Positions 24,915-36,221 of a stretch of DNA of 64,000 nt are shown here, one piece after another (positions within the stretch are counted from its first letter, which is position 1; the number at the start of each line of letters is the position of its first letter). The notes beneath the pieces are model-generated. The model did not search any database. It worked only from the letters and a program-made list of their open reading frames with translations, and had not been told where the DNA came from. Made by a program: the position numbers and the translations under genes. Source of the stretch: Diphasiastrum complanatum (lineage: Eukaryota; Streptophyta; Lycopodiopsida; Lycopodiales; Lycopodiaceae); contig MU832053.1 in the NCBI GenBank assembly GCA_029204225.1, positions 1 through 64,000 on the forward strand. Direction: 5' to 3'.

Positions 24915-26620
24915 AGAATGCGGCTGAGTTGGATGGCTTGCTTGGGTGGAAGGTACCTGCTTATGGCTGTCCAGTCTGGCGTGGCGCCAGGTTGGCTTCC
25001 AGCGCTCGTGACGAAGCTTTCAGCTGGTTAAGTCTGATGTAAGTCAGAGCATGCATGTTACTCGTTTGTAACGAAGCTTCGAGTTGGTTAAGTTTGACGT
25101 ATGTCGGGCGACTTGCTTGGAGGGAAGTCACCCACATCGGGACCCCCGATCTGGCACGGCGCCAGTTTGGATCTCAATGTTGGTTTCTGAACTTCCAGTT
25201 GGTTAAGTCTGATCGTTGTTGGCGAGTTGGCTGCTTGTATGTCAAGTGGGTTTGGACACCAAGAGTTGAAGGCTGGGAAGCTAAGTCGCGGTTCCCGGCT
25301 CCCTTTGGGATGCCTGCGCTACAGATAGCCGCCGCCGATCGTTTAGCTATAAGGGCTATCGACCAAAAAGTGGTGGTGCGTGGCCGAGGCAATGTGCTGC
25401 TTATTGGTGAAAGTACGGATAGTTGGAGGGGTGTTCTCTATGGGCTGATTCTGTGATCGATCTGTATGGGCGAGGCCAGGCAAAGGTCCTTTGGCAGGAC
25501 TATCTCAAAGGGGGACCTTGTCTTTGTTACCTATTGGTAAACCTGCCTGAGTGTCGTGCTTTCATGTATTCGTGGTGAGTCTTAGTACTCGTGGTTTGTC
25601 TGGTTCGCATGATTGCTCGTGACACAAGGAGCCGATGGCTCGAGAAGGAACTTTTCTTTTGAAGGCTGATACCATCAAACAAAGAAGACTACAGAATCTG
25701 CGCGGCGGATTTGCAGTTCAAGTACTCGCACGCGAACGGCAACGAAACGACTCAATGTTTGCAAAGGATGGATGGCTAGCCTGTTTCTTGGGTTAGTTCA
25801 TTTGCGACGACGCCCACCAGACGCAAGCAGGAGGTCAAAAGTTGGAAAGTGCAGTTTCAGGGGAGATCTTCTATGGAGCAGTTGGTTTTCATTTAGGACG
25901 GCCACCTTCGGAACTGAGCATGGGTGATATCCAGTATCAGTTGGGTTTTTCCTCAAAGGGGAAAGACTGGGATCCTTTTAAGAGATTGGCAACAAGTTGG
26001 ATCGAGCCATAATACTAGCAGATGGGAAGCAAAGTGTTGCAAAGGCTTTTTGTCTGAGAACTCTACTCTAAGTCCGATCAACTGTTTTGTTAAGTGGAGG
26101 GGAACTATCCAACACACCTCTCACTTGGGGAAAATTCTGATTGAAAGTTGATCAAAACGGGGGCAAATTCAAGGTGAGCTAGCCATACTCACACGAGGAG
26201 ACTGGCGAACTTTGGACCTAATAAGTCGACAAGTTCTTGTTGTGGTGTTATAGGCTTTCTCTGGACCGGCAATGATGAGGAGACATAATGAGTACGCTGA
26301 CTTGTGTTACGTGTAAGACAACTGATCAATGAAGGAACTGTGAAAGTTGAGTCTTGCACGAGAGACTTGGTACTTCGAAGGGACGCCAAGGGACGGTTCG
26401 TGTTGAGATCGGACGAGTGCAAACTCTGGGTGCACGTGTCTGATTCAAAGAGAGCTACTTGAAGCCAAGCTAGATGTACACTTCTTGTTTTGACTGTGAG
26501 GCAACTGACCAGTGATGGAATTGTGAAAGTCAAGTTTTGCGCGACGGACATGGCGCCTCAAACGAACGCGAAGAGATAGTTGGTATGCGGATCAAACTGG
26601 TGCGACCCTTTGGCTCTCCA
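24915..26620. repeat. GC-richer region with diverged tandem duplications
   Basis: CTGGTTAAGTCTGAT with similar flanks recurs near 25025, 25085 and 25200, each following a CTTGCTTGG...GGCGCCAG-like segment, so a unit of roughly 150-190 bp has been duplicated. A second pair (ACTGATCAATGAAGGAACTG near 26320, ACTGACCAGTGATGGAATTG near 26507) repeats at about 190 bp. Base composition is higher in GC than the surroundings. A 133-codon frame at 25055-25456 has no recognised homology. It could be internal sequence of a non-coding LTR element. Confidence 0.4.
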
Positions 26621-27330
26621 GGAGGTGAACGGTTACATTTGGGCTGATTCAAAGAGCTACTTCAAGCTAAGTGAGAGGTGCATTGCGGAGTACTCAATCT
26701 TTGCCTACCTTAAAGAGCCAAGAAGGAAAAGTATCAAGATCAGGCTGGGACGAGGAGAGAAACTCAGACGGGGAAGCAACAAGGCACGGAGTGGACCATA
26801 AAGTGGGCAATCAAACGATAAATCCTTCGGCTCAGGGAGCCTTGATACCTGTGCGGAACTGATCAGATCCGGAGCTCCGGGAGCTCAACACAAAGTGCAT
26901 CAAGGACAAATCAGGAGCTCAAAGGAGTTCCAAAGTCAAAAGTCGGAAGCGACAGGGTAGAACATTTCACAGAAAGGCCTCTGTCACCAGTTAATAAGGT
27001 TCTTGGGTTTTACGTAAGCGATATATAAATCTACGCTTTTCCCAGACAAAGGGAGATTTTCAAGTTATGTAATTTTTCAGTACAAAGAGTTGAGCCTCCG
27101 ACTTGTGGTGTGCCAGCTTCAAAGTTAATAATAAAAAGTGGCCAGTCAATTTAGTACTGTGCCAAGTAGCTTAAATGCATAGTTATTTCAATTGGGAGAC
27201 ACCTTTACTTTAATCTGACATCTGATAAGGACATCAGATTTTATAAAGGTGGGGTGGATGTTGTAAAGCTTCCACTACAAAGTCAAGATTGTGTCCTCAA
27301 TTTGGCAAATATCTATTTGTGATATTAGTT
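26621..27330 (+). other. Possible retroelement 3' end (TATA-like site, polypurine tract)
   Basis: GATATATAAATC near 27013 looks like a TATA box, and AAAGGTGGGGTGGA (27245-27258) followed by TGTTG looks like a polypurine tract with an LTR start. No LTR partner was found, so this is tentative. Confidence 0.25.
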
Positions 27331-27399
27331 GAAATTATGGGCTTCGAGAGTCCATACAATTTCACCATATTAGGTCAGACAACTACAGTCAACTAGGCC

Positions 27400-28225
27400 T
27401 TCTTGGTCAATCCACTAAAATGAATCCAAAGTCTGACCCCACTTGGGTCTTTGGTAGTCCAATCAGTGATTCCAGATATATGCCTTCCAATATACTATGG
27501 GTACCTCTTGTAGCGCACAAATCCAAAGGACTTACTTGGTCTTTGTTCACTCAACAAGGAATACACAGCTGGATGTACTCTCTAACAACTCATTGTAGTC
27601 ATGGTTTAGATCTATTACTCATTACTAGATTCAAAAACTCCCAACTCATACTTGAGAGCAACATTGCGTAGGGACTTTTATAGCACTTGTGAAGGACCTT
27701 ATAGATAAGTCCATTTATTTCTGGCATGACCTCATATATGTTTCTCTAAGCACACCTTCCTGGTTGGTCTATGCTAGCTAGGTGTGTGCCTTTATGAAAG
27801 TGACCATCAAAGTTGATTCTCCCGCATGACCTCCTTGAACACTTATATTCTAAAGGCCACACACACCAACAATGTGGATTGTTTGTTAAGCTCCTTTGAT
27901 CTTCTTGAGATCCTTGCCTATCTCAACCAAGCTCATGTGATACAATATACATGCTTGTTGTGCATCAGTGAGCACATTGTTCCTTTCACATTGGTCCTTT
28001 CATTAATTGTCCAATATTGGAATTTCATACTAAAAAATCTTGCATTAGCTCGGCCTATCCAGTTGGGTGACCCTCATCTCTGGCTGATCGCAAAATTCCT
28101 CGAGATGCTATGATTATTGTATACATAAAGTTCAACATCATAGAAATAGAGTCGCCAGACCTTAAGGGCATGAACTATTGCATACAATTCTTGCACATGT
28201 GTTGGATACTTTAGCTATGCATGAG
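27400..28225 (-). pseudogene. Decayed Ty3/gypsy RNase H and integrase
   Basis: Minus strand: HVQELYAIVHALKVWR at about 28150-28200 is the RNase H motif common to gypsy elements, and LPKTQVGSDFGFILVD at about 27410-27460 is the start of the integrase core after its zinc-finger remnant. Their order is correct for a minus-strand element. The roughly 700 bp between them has many stops. Nothing intact remains. Confidence 0.55.
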
Positions 28226-28254
28226 TGAGCTTCTTACTCTCCTCACATTTTCTT

Positions 28255-28630
28255 GTGAGCATCAAAATGTTGTTGTATGCAATCTAAAGTGGTGGCAAAA
28301 AGAACCACATCATTTGCATAAAGAAGAAGCTTGATAACATAACGAAGGAGCTTGGCACCACCCCAACTTTCTTCATTGAGGAAATCTTTAAGGTTGTCAT
28401 TGTAATAACCAAAAATAATAGGGCATAGACGACAACCTTGTTAAACATCAATGTTGCTGAAAATCTCATTAGTGAATCCCTTCAAAGGATGCACCTTTGC
28501 ATCACTTCTTTTATTATGCTTTTCAATTGCGTGCATGAGATCCCTACGGATATCAATTTCTTTCGTTCTTCCCATAGTTTATGCCTTGAAACTGTTGTGA
28601 AGGCTTTCTAGATGTCTATAAGGCAAAAAT
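28255..28630 (-). pseudogene. LINE reverse transcriptase fragment (YAND)
   Basis: The minus strand gives KAFTTVSRHKLWEE, then QGCRLCPIIFGYYNDNLKD, FLNEESWGG and LLYANDVVLFATTLD. These are RT blocks with the catalytic YADD changed to YAND. A stop precedes QGCRLCP and frames shift. It abuts the gypsy fragment to its left. Confidence 0.6.
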
Positions 28631-28687
28631 AGAAGTTCGGTTGTTTCTTTCAACTTTCTTCAATAGTGTCTTAAATCTCTCTCTCAA

Positions 28688-28692
<5 letters not shown>

Positions 28693-28737
<45 letters not shown>
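28693..28737. repeat. (CT)n microsatellite
   Basis: About 45 bp of uninterrupted CT dinucleotides, preceded by imperfect CT-rich sequence. Like the tracts at 48506, 53457 and 57301, it adjoins LINE-type sequence. Confidence 0.95.
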
Positions 28738-28743
<6 letters not shown>

Positions 28744-29159
28744 TCCTACGGCTTCGTTTCACCTGCCTCCAGGCTTTGTCTTGCGCACACAGTGTGCTAA
28801 GAAGTTTATGTCTACAGGCTCTCATAAACGTTTTCGTACTTTGGAAATTGCATCCACCATGCCTATCGATTCTGTCAACGATCGACCACCACAGGTCGTT
28901 GCTTCGTCCTCAGCTGCTATGGGAGACACACACCACACCTACACGCGGCACACCACTCCTGAGAACATCTCCTCACTGAATGAGTACATTTCTAAGCAAT
29001 TTGCTGCTTTTCTTTCACAACTCAATGAACTTCGTGCGGATTTGCTTACTAAGACTGCCACGATTGACGCTCAACAGACTGAAATTGCTTCTCTTCGTGC
29101 TGCGCTTAGTGCTTTGCAGAGGGACATCATCCCTAATATCTCTGATGTTGAGGATACTA
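28738..29159 (+). pseudogene. Probable LINE ORF1 N-terminal remnant
   Basis: Directly after the (CT)n tract a frame (28781-29185) encodes an N-terminal low-complexity part and a coiled-coil-like segment with heptad spacing (FLSQLNELRADLLTKTATID, then SLRAALSALQRDI). This matches the layout of ORF1 in the LINE at 53.5 kb, which also begins right after a (TC)n tract. It is cut at about 29160 by the minus-strand gypsy sequence. Homology to that ORF1 is structural, not sequence-level, so confidence is moderate at best. Confidence 0.4.
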
Positions 29160-29294
29160 CATTTTCTCGTCCGAAGTACCTTTGAATCCTTAGGGATTTT
29201 AAGATACACCCAGGTTCTGACCTCAATTTCCCGACGTGAGCGACCGACGACTTGTGCACGAACTCAACCATTGGGAGATACTTTCCCCAATCAA
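29160..29294 (-). pseudogene. Chromovirus copy 1: integrase C-terminal piece, left of the palindromic insertion
   Basis: The minus strand reads DWGKYLPMVEFVHKSS and then TWVYLKIPKDSKVLR, continuing the integrase that is interrupted at 41894. TWVYLKIPKDSKVLR also occurs in copy 2 near 62990-63040. Between the two motifs roughly 60 residues present in copy 2 are missing, so an internal deletion occurred. The piece ends near 29160 at LINE-type sequence; the chromodomain and 3' LTR of this copy are gone. Confidence 0.7.
29286..29294. repeat. Left 9-bp target-site duplication CCCAATCAA
   Basis: Identical to 41894-41902. Removing one copy and everything between restores the integrase reading QFDWGKYLP on the minus strand, which supports a true target duplication. 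Confidence 0.75.
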
Positions 29295-29353
29295 GGTTAC
29301 AAGTCGATTCGATTGGCCAGGCTGGTTCGAACTGAAAAACGGTTTGAACCGAA

Positions 29354-29355
<2 letters not shown>

Positions 29356-29400
<45 letters not shown>
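29356..29400. repeat. (TA)n tract at the left arm end
   Basis: About 45 bp of TA repeats, directly followed by TCATAGGTCCCGCGG. The right arm ends symmetrically in a shorter TA run at 41764-41781. Confidence 0.95.
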
Positions 29401-29403
<3 letters not shown>

Positions 29404-29488
29404 TAGGTCCCGCGGTACTGGGTACCGCGGATCCCGGTACCGCGGGACCATACTGGTACCGCGGTACCATGATGGTACCGCGGTACCA
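29401..29488. repeat. Left terminal repeat rich in GGTACC palindromes
   Basis: Contains TCATAGGTCCCGCGGTACTG and then repeated GGTACCGCGGTACC units. Its mirror at 41692-41763 lacks ATCCCGGTACCGCGG (15 bp). Such clustered short palindromes at element ends are typical of transposase-binding subterminal repeats; binding here is inferred. Confidence 0.75.
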
Positions 29489-29772
29489 CAATATAATAAT
29501 ATATTTATTATTTAATATTTTTTTTAATTTTTTTTTACCTAAACCTACCCGCCCCCCTCGCATTTCCTCTGAAATTTTTTTGCGCCCTCTCCGCCCTGCC
29601 ATCGCTGCTGGTTTTTCTTGCCTGCCTTTGATTCCTTGCGTCGCCCATCGCCCACGCAACGCCCTGCCTTGCATCTGATTTCCTTTGCCCTGCATTCGCC
29701 CATTTTCAGCGTCTCTCCAACAGTGAACCCTGCTGTTTTTTTTCCAGCAATCCATCCCTCATTTCATCTGCA

Positions 29773-32700
29773 ATGGTGCAATCCGACCTTTCCGGTCTGT
29801 GGGACGAGGTAGACATTGTCAGGCGGGTTGCCGACAAGGCCAACAAGACCGGTCAGAAGATCGTGCGCTGCCGATACTGTCTCGTCGAGTTTGCTGCATC
29901 CCTCACTCGCCTTAAAGGCCATCTGCTCGGTGCACGCGCCAAAAATGGTGCCACCTTGAATGCTGCCCCTTGTGGCAGCATGACCGTCCCCGACAGGCAG
30001 CGACTACTGGACGCCTACGGGCCGCGGCTCGTGGCAGGGGAGAACACCATTTCGGAGGGCGTTCTCCGATTTTGCACCGCTCCTTATGTGACTAACCCAG
30101 AGTTGCTGCCTGCTTGGCTGGCACGCACGAGGAGAGGGAGTGCATCCTCCTCTGGTCCCTTTGCCCCTCAGACAGCTCTGCCTCATGCACCCCCATCTGC
30201 TCAGATTCCGGTGGATCCCGTCCCATCGCGTCCGACAGTTGCCACTGCGGTTCCACCACCACCCACTGTTGCTCGCACTCCACCAGTCTACGACTTTCTC
30301 ATGGACTCTCCGCCACCCGAGCAGGCCCAGGATGGTACTGGGCGGGCCTTCGAGGATGTGGAAGAGATCCCTTCTTCCTTCCCTTCCCATCCGGATGACC
30401 TCCTCAGCCAGCAGTTTTCGTACCCCATGCCAGATGTTGCCCCTCCACCAGTGCACCCCACCTATGCTGCTGCACCCATCCCTGCCAGTGCATCCCACTC
30501 TCCCCATTCCACGTCTACAGCCGATGCATCCACCAGCGCCCAGCCTGTCGCGTCATCGTCCATTCCCGTCACGGTTGGTGCACCGTGCTGGAGGTCCACC
30601 ACCCGTCGTCCACCAGGGAGAGCCCTCGTGCAGCAGACCATTCGCGGCGCGCATCAGCCGCACATGGACAGAGAGGCCACACAGGCCGTGGCCAGTCTGG
30701 TTTACGAGCTGAACCTGCCCTTTGCCATCACCGACTCTGAGCCCTTCAGAAGGGCCTTCCGCCTTGCACAGTCTGTCAGCCCTAGCTGGAGAGTCCCTAG
30801 TTCAGAGGTTGTCCGCACACACATGCTGAGGGATAGGGTCGAGTCCTTGTCTAGAGAGATGGAGCCTCTGCGTCGGCACTGGGCCACTTACGGTTGCAGC
30901 ATCATGTCCGATGGCTGGACTGATGTCAGGAGGAGGCCGATCCTCAACATACTGGTCTCCAGCTGCATGGGCACACAGTTTTTGAGGGCAGTGGATTGCA
31001 GCAGGGGGGGGAGAGTCATATCTGCAGAGTTCATGTTTGATGTCATCAGGTCTTCCATCCTAGCCATAGGCCCACAGCATGTCGTCACGGTGGTGACGGA
31101 CAATGCCACGAACTGCATTCAGATGGGTGTACTGCTAGAGGCCGAGTTCCCTCATATTGTTCATACCCCCTGTGCAGCCCACGGCATAGACCTTTTGATG
31201 GGGGACATTGGAGCACTTCCCTGGGTTAGAGCCATCGTCCGGGAGGCCCTCTTCCTGGTGACTTTTGTCACCAGAAAGAGGCGTGTTCTTGCCATGTTCC
31301 GGGTGTTTAGCCATCTGGACCTCCGTAAGCCAGCCCCCACGCGCTTTGCATTCGACTTGGTGGTCATCGACCGTTTGATCAGGTGCAGGGCCCAGCTTCT
31401 ACAGATGGTTGCCAGTGATCTTTGGGGTGCCAGTACATTTCCGCACACTGAGGATGGGGAGCACTTTTCTTCCACGGTGAGGGGAGACCAGTTCTGGAGG
31501 GATGCACAGACATTGTCAGGACTGCTTCGACCACTCTACATTGTGCTCCGCATGGCTGACAGCGAGGGGTCGACACTTGGACTGGTGTATGAGCTCATGG
31601 ACCGGATTGGACAGTTCCTGCAGCTGCCCATCTTGCAGCCAGAGAGGTAAGCGGTACAGTGTTGCAATTGACCTTTATCTTTTCAGTACTTGCTAGTTTG
31701 TTTTTCTGTCAATGTTAAGCTTTTTCGTAATGCCCTAAACCACATGCCCCTCACCTGCAGGATGACAGAGCTGAAGTTCATATGGGAGACGCGATGGAAC
31801 TACTTCCACAGGAGTATCCACAGCGTTGCACACATGCTGCATCCCCTCTTCCTCTCTCCGACACAGATCGCAGACAGGGAGCTCGAGGCCGATTGGCTTC
31901 AGTACATTCACAGGGTGGGTCCACACATAGGTTTGGATCCTATCAGGCTCATGGAGGAGCTCGCTGCATTTTGTTTCGGCATGGGCACATTCGGCCACCC
32001 GGCTGCCCAGGATCCAGAGAGGAGGCAGCTACCCATTACCTGGTGGACCATGTTCGGTAGCACATACCCATCTATACAGCGTCTTGCACTGCGTGTCCTT
32101 TCTCAGGTATGCATCTCATTTTATCCTCCATTTTTTGTGTTTCGTTGAAGTTTCACCTCTGCCACAATGTGCTGAAGTATTTCAATGCACGCACCACAGG
32201 ACTGTGCTGCCTCCGTGTGTGAGCGTAACTGGAGCACATGGGCACTCATTCGCACGAGGAGAAGAAACCGGTTGTCAGTGAGTCAGTTGGAGCGGTTGGT
32301 GTTCTGTAGCACCAACGCACGTCTCGCCAGGAGGCTTCCGACCATTACGAACGCATTGCAGGTGATAAGCTAATCTTTCATAGCATGTTGGTTGACTCCT
32401 GGTATGTTGGTTTCATTTCTTGATAAAGTTGTCTCTCTGACATGCAAATTTTAAACCTTGCAGACGAAGATATCTGATTTGGAGCGCCAGGTTGACTTGC
32501 CTACGGACAGCACCCATCCCATGCCTGCAGATGACCTGGGCACACAGTTGATGGCAGAGAGAGAGAGGGAGCTTGCCGAGATGAGAGAGAGAGAGCTTGG
32601 GCTTGAGCACAGAGAGCCCCCATTGTATGAGGCAGATGAGCCAGTGTCAGAGGATGAGCATGATGAGGATGAGCCCATTCGGGTTGTGTTTGCCAGACCA

Positions 32701-34092
32701 GAGAGGGATGAGGCAGATTATACAGGTGCAGGGCACACGCCACGGGCAGGGGTCACAGGTGCATCACGTGGCAGAGGTGGGACACATGGCACAGGTTATA
32801 CCGGCAGACAGGCAGGGCACACAGGGGGGGGCAGTGGCATACCTACCTATGTCGACATGATGGAGGAGGCTCTTGATAGAGGGCAGAGTGGTTTAGATGC
32901 TGGTCCCGCAGATGTTTGGATGCGTGCAGCACAGAGTCATGGCCGTTACTACGACAGCACACCAGAGGAGGCACCTGATGACTTTCATTGCACAGATTGG
33001 GAGGCCATGCAGGGTCTACAGGGTGCACATGATGAGGCACGGGATGAGGCTTGGGTTGATTCAGGGGTTGGTGCACAGGATGATTCAGAGGTCGGTGCAC
33101 AGGATGATTTAGAGGCTGGTGCACAGGATGAGTCCCAGAGCCCAGAGCATTTGTATTCGGATGCCCAGCTGGCCGACTTGGTTGCCACATTGGATTCAGA
33201 GGCCCAGCAGATGCCGAGTGTCAGGGCGCCCCCATCATCTCTTGCCAGCATGCCACACACAGAGTCCCAGCCAGAGCAGCCGCATGAGGTGCCTACAGTT
33301 CCTCCAGCTCCTCAGAGGGTGTATGTGCGTCGCACAGCTCCTCCAGTGCCACCGATGCCATTTAGGCCTGCATCCCCTCCATCGCCGTCCACTTCTGCAG
33401 CACCAGGTCTCCATGGCAGGCCACCATCTGTGCCCAGGTTTTCTCTTGCAGCGCCCACATCCACAGTGGCTCCTCCAGTGGCAGCACCCACGTCACATCC
33501 TCCTCCTTTGGCAGCACCCAGGATGTACCAGTACCGGCCACCACAGCGCCCCTTTCAGTACATATTGCCACTGTACTCGCCTCCTGCACAGCCAGTTCCT
33601 CCACCTGCAGCAGCCCCACGGGCACACACTCCACGAGCTCATCCTCCTCGCTCAGTTGCACAGGGAGTTCCCTCTTTTGCTTCCCTATCCCAGCCGGCCT
33701 CAGCTTGGGCCCAGCCTAGCCAGCCAGGTGATTTGCATGGGGGTGACGAGGCATTGACAGCTCCTCTTGTCCGCAAGAGACCAGGCAGGCCCAAGGGTGC
33801 ACCGAACAAGAAAGGCAAGGCACAGAAACTGCCAGGGAGGAGAGGACGACCACGCAGGGCTCCAGGTACAGGTAGAGGTGCAGTATCACAGCCAGTTGGA
33901 GCAGGTGTTGTTGGTTTGGCCTGCTTGAGGGCTGATGCGGAGGCTGATTGGGAGGATGAGGATGACGAGTCTTCCCCCTCGGATACACAGCCCATGCTAG
34001 TTCCAGACAGGCAGAGATATCGGCTGCGAGAGTCAGCTCGGGGCCCTGAGTTGTCTCCAGAGCATTCGTCTGAGTCAGAGCCAGAGCATTGA
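29773..34092 (+). CDS. hAT-like transposase, four exons, intact copy
   Basis: Exons 29773-31646, 31761-32106, 32200-32361 and 32464-34092 join in frame through three GT-AG introns (114, 93 and 102 nt), giving 1,336 residues. An N-terminal BED-type zinc finger has C33, C36, H50 and C67. A DUF659/RNase H-like core carries SDGWTD (D380), VTDNATNC (D443) and the hAT CxxH motif CAAH (467-470). The C-terminal dimerisation block has WWTMFGSTYPSIQRLALRVL and CERNWSTWA (E748, likely third catalytic residue). Exon 4 adds about 540 residues unusual for the family: acidic, Gln/Pro-rich, with two AT-hook-like motifs, RKRPGRPKG (1231-1239) and GRRGRPRR (1252-1259), and an acidic tail. It should excise and insert the element in the nucleus. 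The ATG at 29773 is the first in frame and suits the zinc-finger position. Open throughout, so possibly functional. Confidence 0.85.
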
Positions 34093-34615
34093 TTGTGGCT
34101 CTATTGTTTTAGTTTCAGTAGTTTGTCTCTAGCAGTCGGTCTACCATTGTACTCAGATGATTTTTCACATTATATACAGTGTTTGGCCTACATTATTTGC
34201 TGCACATTGTGCGTATGTCGCTCTGTACATGTGATGCTTTATTTTATGTTGAAGAATTCTATGTGCGTGTGTGAATCCTATTTTCATTTAATTTCGTTTG
34301 AAGTGAATGCTAGCTTCACATATATGCACCTACATCATGAGCACAGCAATCACCCCTACACCCCAAACGACATTGAATAAACACATGTAATACATCTGCA
34401 TTTAAAAAAATTACAAACATTGCATCTTACATGACCAGGCTCGCGTTGCACAAAAAACAACTATGTATATATTCAACCGTTGTATCAGGATAACATCACA
34501 TATACTGTCATTTTTTTAAGCAGCCATCTAGTTATTTGCTGCACCATAAACTGCCGAAAACTACATAGCAACAGTCCGCCACATACGGGTGGACCTCATC
34601 TATTCTAAACATCCC

Positions 34616-34981
34616 TCACTGATCCTCCACCGACTCCTCGACCTCGTCTGCTGCATTGTTTTGTCGCTCTTGCTCTGCCTCCCGGTTAGCCCGAGCTGCC
34701 TCCTGGTTAGCCCGACGTCTGGCCGCCCTTTCCCTGACCATGATGAGCTGCCGTCGTGTGAAATTCATTCCGATCTGCTCATCCAGATCCAGCTCGACAG
34801 CGGGGACAGGATCCACAGCGGGGGCGGGTGGCTCCGGTTCCGGATTTCTCTGTCGAGTCTGTCGCAGCATCTCTCGGATATCTGCCTCTTGCTTCCGATG
34901 CCTCTCGTTGTGCCTTCGGATATCTTCCTCAAGCTTTCTCCTGGCTTCGCCCTCGGGCTTCGGTGGTATTCGCTCAGCCAT
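34616..34981 (-). CDS. Small charged coiled-coil protein, left-arm copy
   Basis: The ATG at 34981 (context GAGATGG) opens 121 codons. The frame extends further upstream only with a non-ATG start. The product starts MAERIPPKPEGEARRKLEED, is rich in Arg, Glu and Gln with probable helical or coiled-coil segments, has a Pro/Glu linker (PEPEPPAPAVDPV), then NFTRRQLIMVRERAARRRAN and an acidic end. No known domain is recognised. The gene converges on the transposase, with stops about 520 bp apart, and its 5' side faces the palindrome centre. Conservation in both arms with only a 9-bp in-frame difference suggests a coding role, perhaps as an accessory factor; that is inference. Confidence 0.6.
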   Translation of the reverse strand: MAERIPPKPEGEARRKLEEDIRRHNERHRKQEADIREMLRQTRQRNPEPEPPAPAVDPVPAVELDLDEQIGMNFTRRQLIMVRERAARRRANQEAARANREAEQERQNNAADEVEESVEDQ

Positions 34982-35023
34982 CTCGATCGACCTTCTCCTC
35001 ACAGCACCCTGATCCTTGAACAC

Positions 35024-35534
35024 CCTCTCACAGCACCCTGGCTCTCAAACAGCCTCTCACAGCCTGTCACCGGCTCTCGCTTGCTCTCTCACTGTCTATC
35101 ACTAGCCCTCTCACAGCCTCTGAAAATGCCGACCACAATGGCATTGTGAGTGCCTATTTATCCCCACAGCCTGATCGGCCATGTGGATCCCCATCATCCC
35201 TCCATGTGCCTCCGTACCTGCCCCCATGTGATGCTCCCCCCTGTGTTGGTCTCCCATTGGGCCCATGGTCTGCTCACCCACAATGCCCATGTGCCTCTGT
35301 ACTTACCCCCATGTGATGCTACCCCCCTGTGTTGGTCTCCCATTGGCCCCTCGGTCTGCTCACTCGCAGTGCCCATGTGCCATTGCAACAGTCCCCTGCA
35401 TCATGTACTGTACCCTCTTTTTTTACACCCAGAACCCCCTCTTTTTACTTTTTTTTGTCCTTTTTTGGTAGTTAATATGCAAAAAAAAATTACTGAAAAT
35501 ATATTAAAAAATAAAAAAAAAATATTAAAAATGG
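35024..35534. promoter_or_regulatory. Left half of the central intergenic region
   Basis: Roughly 0.5 kb upstream of the small gene, mirrored at 35669-36179. It contains internal duplications (CCCCCATGTGATGCT at about 35220 and 35308, with similar flanks) and an A-rich inner end. Its place between two divergent identical genes makes it a promoter candidate. The 187-codon frames across it are mirror artefacts of non-coding DNA. Confidence 0.35.
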
Positions 35535-35670
35535 TACCGCCCTGGTACCGCGGATCCCAGGGCGGTACCGTACCGGCGGTACCACTGATATGGTACCGGC
35601 GGTACCATACCAGCGGTACCAGACCGCCGGTACGGTACCGCCCTGGGATCCGCGGTACCAGGGCGGTACC
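35533..35670. repeat. Palindrome centre with nested GGTACC inverted repeats
   Basis: Each arm ends in GGTACCGCCCTGGTACCGCG plus related units. The 42-bp spacer (35581-35622) itself contains TATGGTACCG-G-CGGTACCATA (35589-35609). GGTACCGCGGATCCC occurs both here and in the left outer terminal repeat, so the centre probably represents the fused inner ends of two elements. Confidence 0.85.
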
Positions 35671-36221
35671 ATTTTTAATATTTTTTTTTTATTTTTTAAT
35701 ATATTTTCAGTAATTTTTTTTTGCATATTAACTACCAAAAAAGGACAAAAAAAAGTAAAAAAGGGGGGTTCTGGGTGTAAAAAAAGAGGGTACAGTACAT
35801 GATGCAGGGGACTGTTGCAATGGCACATGGGCACTGCGAGTGAGCAGACCGAGGGGCCAATGGGAGACCAACACAGGGGGGTAGCATCACATGGGGGCAA
35901 GTACAGAGGCACATGGGCATTGTGGGTGAGCAGACCATGGGCCCAATGGGAGACCAACATAGGGGGGAGCATCACATGGGGGCAGGTACGGAGGCACATG
36001 GAGGGATGATGGGGATCCACATGGCCGATCAGGCTGTGGGGATAAATAGGCACTCACAATGCCATTGTGGTCGGCATTTTCAGAGGCTGTGAGAGGGCTA
36101 GTGATAGACAGTGAGAGAGCAAGCGAGAGCCGGTGACAGGCTGTGAGAGGTTGTTTGAGAGCCAGGGTGCTGTGAGAGGGTGTTCAAGGATCAGGGTGCT
36201 GTGAGGAGAAGGTCGATCGAG

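Noticed and set aside
25055-25456. 133-codon ORF in the tandem-repeat region
   Set aside because: No motif recognised; sits on diverged duplications.
28641-28979. ORF with long Ser-Leu runs, and similar ones at 48435-48663 and 53367-53609
   Set aside because: Translation of TC/GA microsatellites; not protein-coding.
30140-30712. 190-codon ORF and many other frames within both palindrome arms
   Set aside because: Shadows of the GC-rich transposase exon in other frames; mirrored in the other arm simply because the DNA is mirrored.
35150-36053. Two 187-codon mirrored ORFs across the palindrome centre
   Set aside because: They run through simple A-rich and GGTACC repeat DNA and overlap the small gene's upstream region; no protein-like conservation pattern.
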